Shown: piece by piece, positions 30,728-34,083 of the stretch | How the letters are laid out: every line of letters starts with the position of its first letter | Position numbering within the stretch: the stretch's first letter is position 1 | Origin: Oscillospiraceae bacterium | GTDB taxonomy: Bacteria; Bacillota_A; Clostridia; Oscillospirales; Oscillospiraceae | Length of the DNA: 34,083 nt | NCBI GenBank assembly: GCA_017415945.1 | Contig: JAFQDR010000245.1 | Coordinates: forward strand, 1-34,083 | Reading direction: 5' to 3' | Notes under the pieces: generated by a model | Database searches by the model: none | The model's input: the letters and a program-made list of their open reading frames with translations, nothing else | What the model was told of the DNA's origin: nothing | Translations under genes and position numbers: made by a program

Positions 30728-31261
30728 ATGATGAACATTACTAAGGAAGAAAAGATGGTTGCTAACGTAAAGTGCGGTAAGTCCCCCATGTATGATTGGC
30801 AGAGCAATACTCTGGTTGTTCCCGAATCCTTCTACAAGAAGGCTCAGATTTATGGTTCTCCTGAGTTCTACACCATGAAGAATATGATTGCTGAAAACGA
30901 AGGCTGTAAGGTTGCGGTTCAGCCCAGCACCAAGAAGACCTATAAGGGTTTGACTCTGCCTCTGATTCGTGAATACATCGAAATCAAGGACGAACGAGAA
31001 ACCCTGAAGGCTGAAATGAATGCTGTGAAGGAAAAGGCTCTGGAAGGTAAGGAAAACATTACCGAAAAGATGGCTGACAAGCTGGCTTACCCCCTGATTA
31101 AGAAGTGGTTCCTGAAGAAGTTCGCAGATTTTAGCGTATCTCGTGCCCAGAAGGAAATCAGCGACTACAAGATTAAGTGTGCGGAAGCTTCTGTCTCTCC
31201 TAAGAAGGGTGAAATCTCCCAGATGCCCCAGAAGCAGATGGCTAATGCTTCTGGTATGTAA
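30728..31261 (+). CDS. Basic accessory-region protein of unknown function
   Basis: About 178 residues, rich in Lys and Glu. The N-terminal part (MVANVKCGKSPMYDWQSNTL) looks globular. A helical central segment (YIEIKDERETLKAEMNAVKE) may form a coiled coil, and the last 30 residues are Pro/Lys/Gln-rich. The start is the ATG at 30728 (or 30731), with GAAAGGA upstream; the frame is open much further upstream but without a ribosome site. Codon choice is very uniform (AAG, GAA, CTG), suggesting high expression. No family recognised. Only 15 bases separate it from the next gene, so they form an operon. Confidence 0.7.
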   Translation: MMNITKEEKMVANVKCGKSPMYDWQSNTLVVPESFYKKAQIYGSPEFYTMKNMIAENEGCKVAVQPSTKKTYKGLTLPLIREYIEIKDERETLKAEMNAVKEKALEGKENITEKMADKLAYPLIKKWFLKKFADFSVSRAQKEISDYKIKCAEASVSPKKGEISQMPQKQMANASGM

Positions 31262-31276
31262 GCGGAGGTGAATACA

Positions 31277-31609
31277 ATGCCCCGCTCCTATGGCTTTACG
31301 GTGTGCGTCCACCGAAATATGGACGCTTGGATGGATGAAGACCATCTGGCAATCAACCTGAAACACCTGTGGGGTGTCTATAAACAAATAGGGGGAACGG
31401 CGTTGGTGCTCTACCTCTACCTGTATAGCCATCCCAACGGAACAATATTGAGCCTTTCCGCGAGAACGGTTTCTGCGAAAATTGGGATGCCTGAATCTAC
31501 ATACAGAAATCAGGTGGAGAACCTCATTCAAGCGGGGTATTTGGTGAAAAGTGAAGGCAACGGCTACACATACGATTTTTACCAAATGCCCCAGAAGAAA
31601 GTCAAATGA
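31277..31609 (+). CDS. Winged-helix DNA-binding protein (HTH_36-like)
   Basis: 110 residues. The second half is a helix-turn-helix/winged-helix: LSLSARTVSAKIGMPESTYR then NQVENLIQAGYLVKSEGNGY, which resembles the N-terminal domain of plasmid and phage replication organisers and other HTH_36 proteins. The first half (VYKQIGGTALVLYLYLYSHP) fits the helix that precedes such domains. The ATG at 31277 is preceded by GGAGGTG; a GTG at 31268 overlaps that site. In an island with a resolvase it may regulate or replicate the element. Confidence 0.75.
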   Translation: MPRSYGFTVCVHRNMDAWMDEDHLAINLKHLWGVYKQIGGTALVLYLYLYSHPNGTILSLSARTVSAKIGMPESTYRNQVENLIQAGYLVKSEGNGYTYDFYQMPQKKVK

Positions 31610-31624
31610 ATAGAAAATAGGAAC

Positions 31625-31655
31625 GCTGACATTACCTGATGATGTCAGCATTTTT
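31625..31655 (+). terminator. Rho-independent terminator of the accessory operon
   Basis: GCTGACAT and ATGTCAGC form an 8-bp stem followed by ATTTTTCTTTTT, 15 bases after the stop. Confidence 0.8.
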
Positions 31656-31766
31656 CTTTTTATGGGATAGGGAGCGGGAACACGAAAAATGTTGGGACAA
31701 ATCAGTGAAATCAATTACCAGAATTTTTATATAATAATGGGAAAACACAGGGGGGCATTTGCGGGC

Positions 31767-31836
31767 TTCAAATGATCCAGAGCTCCGCTCTGGCTCTTTG
31801 AATCCCTTAGGGGAAGAAAACTTCGTTTTCATCCCC
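31767..31836. repeat. Two adjacent strong hairpins upstream of the small-gene pair
   Basis: First, TTCAAA...TTTGAA encloses CCAGAG/CTCTGG (31767-31802). Second, GGGGA-GAAAAC-TTCG-GTTTTC-TCCCC (31810-31836) has a stable TTCG tetraloop and one internal mismatch. Neither is followed by a T tract. They could be a small structured RNA or a leader. Confidence 0.5.
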
Positions 31837-31865
31837 GCTCAATCCAAAAGAAGAGAGGTAAAAGA

Positions 31866-32036
31866 ATGACCGTAGCAGATTATCACAGAAATGTGCCAGA
31901 ATACGATTCTTGGATGTATCAAGATGGTTATAACCCATACCAGATACTCCACGCAAAGAGACAACAGATGCTTGCGGAACTGGCAGAACCAGAGGTTCCA
32001 GAAGTGAAATTCATCTGTGAGGTGAAAATCAGATGA
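31866..32036 (+). CDS. Small acidic protein (56 aa), accessory region
   Basis: A 56-residue frame: MTVADYHRNVPEYDSWMYQD then GYNPYQILHAKRQQMLAELA and a short charged end. GAGAGGTAAAAGA precedes the ATG, a good ribosome site. Its stop overlaps the start of the next frame (ATGA), the usual mark of coupled real genes. Family unknown. Confidence 0.6.
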   Translation: MTVADYHRNVPEYDSWMYQDGYNPYQILHAKRQQMLAELAEPEVPEVKFICEVKIR

Positions 32037-32176
32037 GCCAGAAGAAGGATAAAGACAAGAAGAAAAAGAAGAAGGAACAGTCCGTTCTGGAAGCAGAGAT
32101 ATTCAGCATCATGGAGAAGAGCCTGAAAACCGCATTGGATATGGCACTGGACGAAATACTGAAAGATTGGAAATGA
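32033..32176 (+). CDS. Small lysine-rich protein (47 aa), accessory region
   Basis: 47 residues. A very basic N-terminus (MSQKKDKDKKKKKKKEQ) is followed by one amphipathic helix (VLEAEIFSIMEKSLKTALDM). It overlaps the previous stop by four bases and a terminator lies directly after it. The basic tract could bind nucleic acid. Function unknown. Confidence 0.55.
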   Translation: MSQKKDKDKKKKKKEQSVLEAEIFSIMEKSLKTALDMALDEILKDWK

Positions 32177-32178
32177 AC

Positions 32179-32219
32179 AGCGGAGACCGATTCACAACAG
32201 AGTCGGTCTCCGCTTTTTT
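32179..32219 (+). terminator. Rho-independent terminator of the small-gene pair
   Basis: AGCGGAGACCGA and TCGGTCTCCGCT form a 12-bp perfect stem followed by TTTTTT. The next 280 bases (32220-32500) show no gene I can support. Confidence 0.9.
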
Positions 32220-32500
32220 CGTTTTTATTCGTCTGACGGGGCGCAAATTATTCTTCCGCACACAGGCCTCAAAACCGTTCCCCGAAAACAAAAACGGTCT
32301 GCGTGATTTCGTCGGCCACCCCAAAGGCGCAAACTCGATCGAAAGATTTTTTCTCCCAGAATATACCCCCACCCACCTGCGTTGTCCGCAAAAAGGGGGT
32401 GAGAATTTCCTATACAGAATAGGGGCGATTTCCGCTGATTTTGGGCTCTTGGAACCCCGCTCCCCGCTGTTCAGGAAAGCAAATGTTTAATTGGACAGGG

Positions 32501-32716
32501 TCAGAGGGTCTCCCCGCTGTCCTTCATTGTGAATGTGATGTTCAGTTCGCAGTCCAGAGCCTTTGCGATTGCGGTCAGGTCGGACTCTGTAAAGTTGTCG
32601 CGCTTCATCTTATTGTGAAGGTTCTGGGGGCTCATTTCCATTCTTCTGGCGAGTTCCGCTTCGGAGATATTGCCACGCTTCACTAACAGGATTCTGATTT
32701 TTTCTGCCATTGCCAT
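32501..32716 (-). CDS. Small XRE/Cro-type repressor
   Basis: About 72 residues: almost all HTH (MAEKIRILLVKRGNISEAEL then ARRMEMSPQNLHNKMKRDNF, and LTAIAKALDCELNITF). GAGGTGATTACT precedes the ATG at 32716; the frame stays open further upstream, but through the promoter. A consensus promoter (32736-32764) drives it. Its divergent neighbour has another strong promoter, and three 15-base direct repeats overlap both. A self-limiting repressor that also controls the 32901 gene is the natural reading. Confidence 0.85.
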   Translation of the reverse strand: MAMAEKIRILLVKRGNISEAELARRMEMSPQNLHNKMKRDNFTESDLTAIAKALDCELNITFTMKDSGETL

Positions 32717-32735
32717 AGTAATCACCTCTTGGAGT

Positions 32736-32764
32736 ATTATAAACGATAAAGTTGATGTTGTCAA
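32736..32764 (-). promoter_or_regulatory. Consensus promoter of the small XRE gene
   Basis: On the minus strand TTGACA (32759-32764) and TATAAT (32736-32741) with exactly 17 bases between: a perfect sigma-A promoter. The first operator-like repeat (32739-32753) overlaps its -10. Confidence 0.9.
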
Positions 32765-32838
32765 TTGCGGGATGATGGCATAAACAAAAAAGTTTATGAA
32801 ATTCACGAAAAAGTATTGACAGAATAAACGAAATAGTG
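32739..32838. promoter_or_regulatory. Three 15-bp direct repeats, candidate XRE operators
   Basis: ATAAACGATAAAGTT (32739-32753), ATAAACAAAAAAGTT (32780-32794) and ATAAACGAAATAGTG (32824-32838), all in the same orientation, starts 41 and 44 bases apart (about four helical turns). The first overlaps the -10 of the minus promoter, the third fills the spacer of the plus promoter. Confidence 0.65.
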
Positions 32839-32844
32839 TATATT
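32816..32844 (+). promoter_or_regulatory. Strong promoter of the 32901 gene
   Basis: TTGACA (32816-32821) and TATATT (32839-32844), 17-base spacer, about 57 bases before the ATG. Confidence 0.85.
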
Positions 32845-32900
32845 ATAATCAGTTAAGGCGATAACGAAAACTTAAAAGATGATACAAAGGAGATATAAAA

Positions 32901-33179
32901 ATGAGCCAGAACGAACTGATTAAGAAGATCGAAGCCCTGAACGAATGGGAGAACCTGATGGAAGAAGCCAAGGCAGAAGCCGAAGCCCTGCGAGACAGCA
33001 TCAAGGCAGAATTGATGGAGCAGGGAACCGAGGAAATGGTAGTCGGCAAATACATCGTCAGATGGACAAGCGTGCTGACAAACCGCTTTGATACTACTGG
33101 CTTCAAGAAGGCTTATGCAGACCTGTATAAGACCTTCACCAAGCAGTCCAACAGCAGACGATTCTCCATCTCCTGCTAA
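32901..33179 (+). CDS. Small phage/element-type helical protein (92 aa)
   Basis: 92 residues. An N-terminal coiled coil (LIKKIEALNEWENLMEEAKA...) leads into EQGTEEMVVGKYIVRWTSVL and ends FKKAYADLYKTFTKQSNSRR FSISC. The second half, with a Val-Gly-x-Tyr strand and an Arg-Phe-Asp...Leu-Tyr-x-x-Phe...Arg-Arg-Phe pattern, resembles a small protein common in Firmicutes phages and integrative elements, with no known function. AAAGGAGAT precedes the ATG. It sits between a strong promoter and the resolvase gene, from which it is separated by a large hairpin. Confidence 0.75.
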   Translation: MSQNELIKKIEALNEWENLMEEAKAEAEALRDSIKAELMEQGTEEMVVGKYIVRWTSVLTNRFDTTGFKKAYADLYKTFTKQSNSRRFSISC

Positions 33180-33185
33180 AACGAA

Positions 33186-33223
33186 CCCCGCTCCACAGTC
33201 AAACAAAAGGCTGTGGAGCGGGG
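33186..33223 (+). promoter_or_regulatory. 13-bp hairpin between the 92-aa gene and the resolvase
   Basis: CCCCGCTCCACAG and CTGTGGAGCGGGG pair perfectly across a 12-base loop. It is followed by AACAGAAAGGA, the resolvase ribosome site, not by T residues, so it is a weak terminator at best and could limit resolvase expression. Confidence 0.6.
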
Positions 33224-33242
33224 AACAGAAAGGAAACCGATT

Positions 33243-33830
33243 ATGATTTACGGATACGCAAGATGCTCCACCAATGAGAGCAAGCAGGACATCAACCGAC
33301 AGGTGCGGGAACTGAAACAGGCAGGAGCGGAAGAGATATTCTTGGAATACGAACACGGCGACAGCAAAGTGAAGCACCAACAGCAAATGATGTTTGAGAC
33401 TGCGGGAGCGGGGGACACGATTATCGTTCTGGAAGTTGCGAGACTTGCCCGCTCCACCCAGCAATTGTGCGAAATCATTGATACGATTCGGGAGAAGCAC
33501 CTGCGGTTGATGATTGTGGGAAGCATCACTCTGGATTGTCGGAGCGGGAACGCAGACCCGATGAGCGAGGCTTTCTTACAGATGGCAGGTGTATTTAGTC
33601 AGTTGGAACTGGCAATCATTCGGCAGCGAGTGAAGAGCGGGATGGCGAACGCAAAGGCGAAAGGGATACAAATTGGCCGCCCGCAGACTACAAAAGAAGA
33701 CATTCCCGCTCTGTTTTTGAAGCATTACCCATCGTATAAAAATGGGATGCTGAATGTCAGCGAACTTGCGAGGGTGTGCAGTTTGAGCAGAACTACAACT
33801 TATAAATATCTTGGACTCTTGGAGAGCTAA
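33243..33830 (+). CDS. Serine resolvase/invertase family recombinase
   Basis: 195 residues. The catalytic serine is in YGYARCSTNESKQDINRQVR (about Ser10); the conserved arginines appear in EVARLARSTQQL; the long dimer helix is MSEAFLQMAGVFSQLELAII followed by RQRVKSGMANAKAKG; the C-terminal HTH is LNVSELARVCSLSRTTTYKY. This is the small resolvase type, which resolves cointegrates or inverts DNA between short res sites. The ATG at 33243 follows GAAAGGA. A diverged copy of its 3' end lies at 28047-28163. Without relaxase or integrase genes in the window its element is incomplete here. Confidence 0.93.
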   Translation: MIYGYARCSTNESKQDINRQVRELKQAGAEEIFLEYEHGDSKVKHQQQMMFETAGAGDTIIVLEVARLARSTQQLCEIIDTIREKHLRLMIVGSITLDCRSGNADPMSEAFLQMAGVFSQLELAIIRQRVKSGMANAKAKGIQIGRPQTTKEDIPALFLKHYPSYKNGMLNVSELARVCSLSRTTTYKYLGLLES

Positions 33831-33835
33831 AAAGA

Positions 33836-33861
33836 ACAGGGAACCATTGGTGGTTCTCTGT
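33836..33861 (+). terminator. Hairpin after the resolvase gene
   Basis: ACAGGGAACC and GGTTCTCTGT, an imperfect 10-bp stem, followed by TGTATTGTTTT. It is homologous in position to 28168-28193. Confidence 0.65.
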
Positions 33862-33894
33862 TGTATTGTTTTATATAAATTTTACATATAGACA

Positions 33895-33923
33895 TTACAT
33901 TTTGGAATGGACTGTGTTATACT
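33895..33923 (+). promoter_or_regulatory. Putative promoter of the VOC-family gene
   Basis: TTACAT (33895-33900) and TATACT (33918-33923), 17-base spacer, about 48 bases before the ATG. Confidence 0.6.
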
Positions 33924-33971
33924 ATAATCACTTATATAAATCTGAATTTTTTAGAGTAAAGGAGCATTTAT

Positions 33972-34083
33972 ATGAGATTAGATGGATATGGTTTATTCGT
34001 AAATGATATGGCGACAATGATTAGATTCTACAGAGATGTACTTGGCTTCGAAATTAAGGAAAATGAAAACACTGATAATGTAT
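33972..34083 (+). CDS. VOC/glyoxalase-fold protein (truncated at window edge)
   Basis: Only the first 37 codons are present: MRLDGYGLFVNDMATMIRFY RDVLGFEIKENENTDNV. The pattern 'hydrophobic strand, valine-x-D, x-x-x-x-x-F-Y, x-x-x-L-G-F-E' is the start of the vicinal-oxygen-chelate fold shared by glyoxalases, dioxygenases and bleomycin/fosfomycin resistance proteins. AAAGGAG precedes the ATG. The specific function cannot be judged from the fragment. Confidence 0.8.
   Translation, partial: MRLDGYGLFVNDMATMIRFYRDVLGFEIKENENTDNV

Noticed and set aside
32167..32490. 107-codon frame after the small-gene pair
   Set aside because: It begins inside the upstream gene and runs through a perfect terminator; there is no ribosome site.
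32739..32838. CRISPR-like array
   Set aside because: Only three 15-base repeats of AT-rich sequence that overlap promoters, with unequal spacing and no cas genes; an operator reading fits better.

Overview
The window looks like chromosomal DNA of a Gram-positive anaerobe of the Clostridia, probably an Oscillospiraceae/Ruminococcaceae-type gut bacterium. The pointers are a low-GC-type division set (DivIVA, SepF), the mutS/mutL/miaA/miaB/hfq group, strong AGGAGG-type ribosome sites, several NAD(P)/FMN oxidoreductases, and short 'GTAGGG + hairpin' palindromic repeats. The taxonomic placement is inference; there is no rRNA in the window.

Layout. (1) 1-2290: a truncated membrane protein, an AraC regulator, and an initiator tRNA-fMet followed by two partial tRNA-fMet copies and several strong hairpins. 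(2) 2536-6810: a highly codon-biased MFS transporter, a small membrane protein, an SDR dehydrogenase, a zinc-ribbon membrane protein and a SnoaL/NTF2-like protein. Transporter, SDR and NTF2-like protein together suggest uptake and modification of a small, perhaps steroid-like, substrate. (3) 6886-8076: a second pseudouridine synthase and a membrane-anchored protein. (4) 8109-21488, minus strand: a core housekeeping block read in the order miaB, mutS, CPBP protease, miaA, hfq, yggS, sepF, divIVA, ileS, lspA, rluD. It covers tRNA modification, mismatch repair, division, Ile-tRNA charging and lipoprotein maturation. mutL is divergent from miaB. (5) 24341-27998: a lipoprotein VanX-like D,D-dipeptidase with SH3-type domains overlapping a nitroreductase, then a divergent SDR / FMN hydroxy-acid dehydrogenase pair. 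(6) 28047-33863: an AT-richer accessory region bounded by a decayed resolvase 3' end and an intact serine resolvase. It holds three membrane SHOCT-domain genes, an XRE regulator, a 3' tRNA-Arg fragment that looks like an attachment site, a small-gene cassette, and a second XRE gene with a divergent operator region. (7) A VOC/glyoxalase-type gene runs off the right end.

The best leads are: a palindromic repeat family that has entered the mutL coding sequence in frame; the three-gene SHOCT membrane operon; the accessory cassette, with three 15-bp direct-repeat operators between two near-consensus divergent promoters and a strand-balanced GAGCGGG heptamer seen 12 times in about 3.2 kb; a probable ACG start (or point mutation) in yggS; and the tRNA-derived fragments that mark past integrations. 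All calls are from reading sequence; no database search was run.
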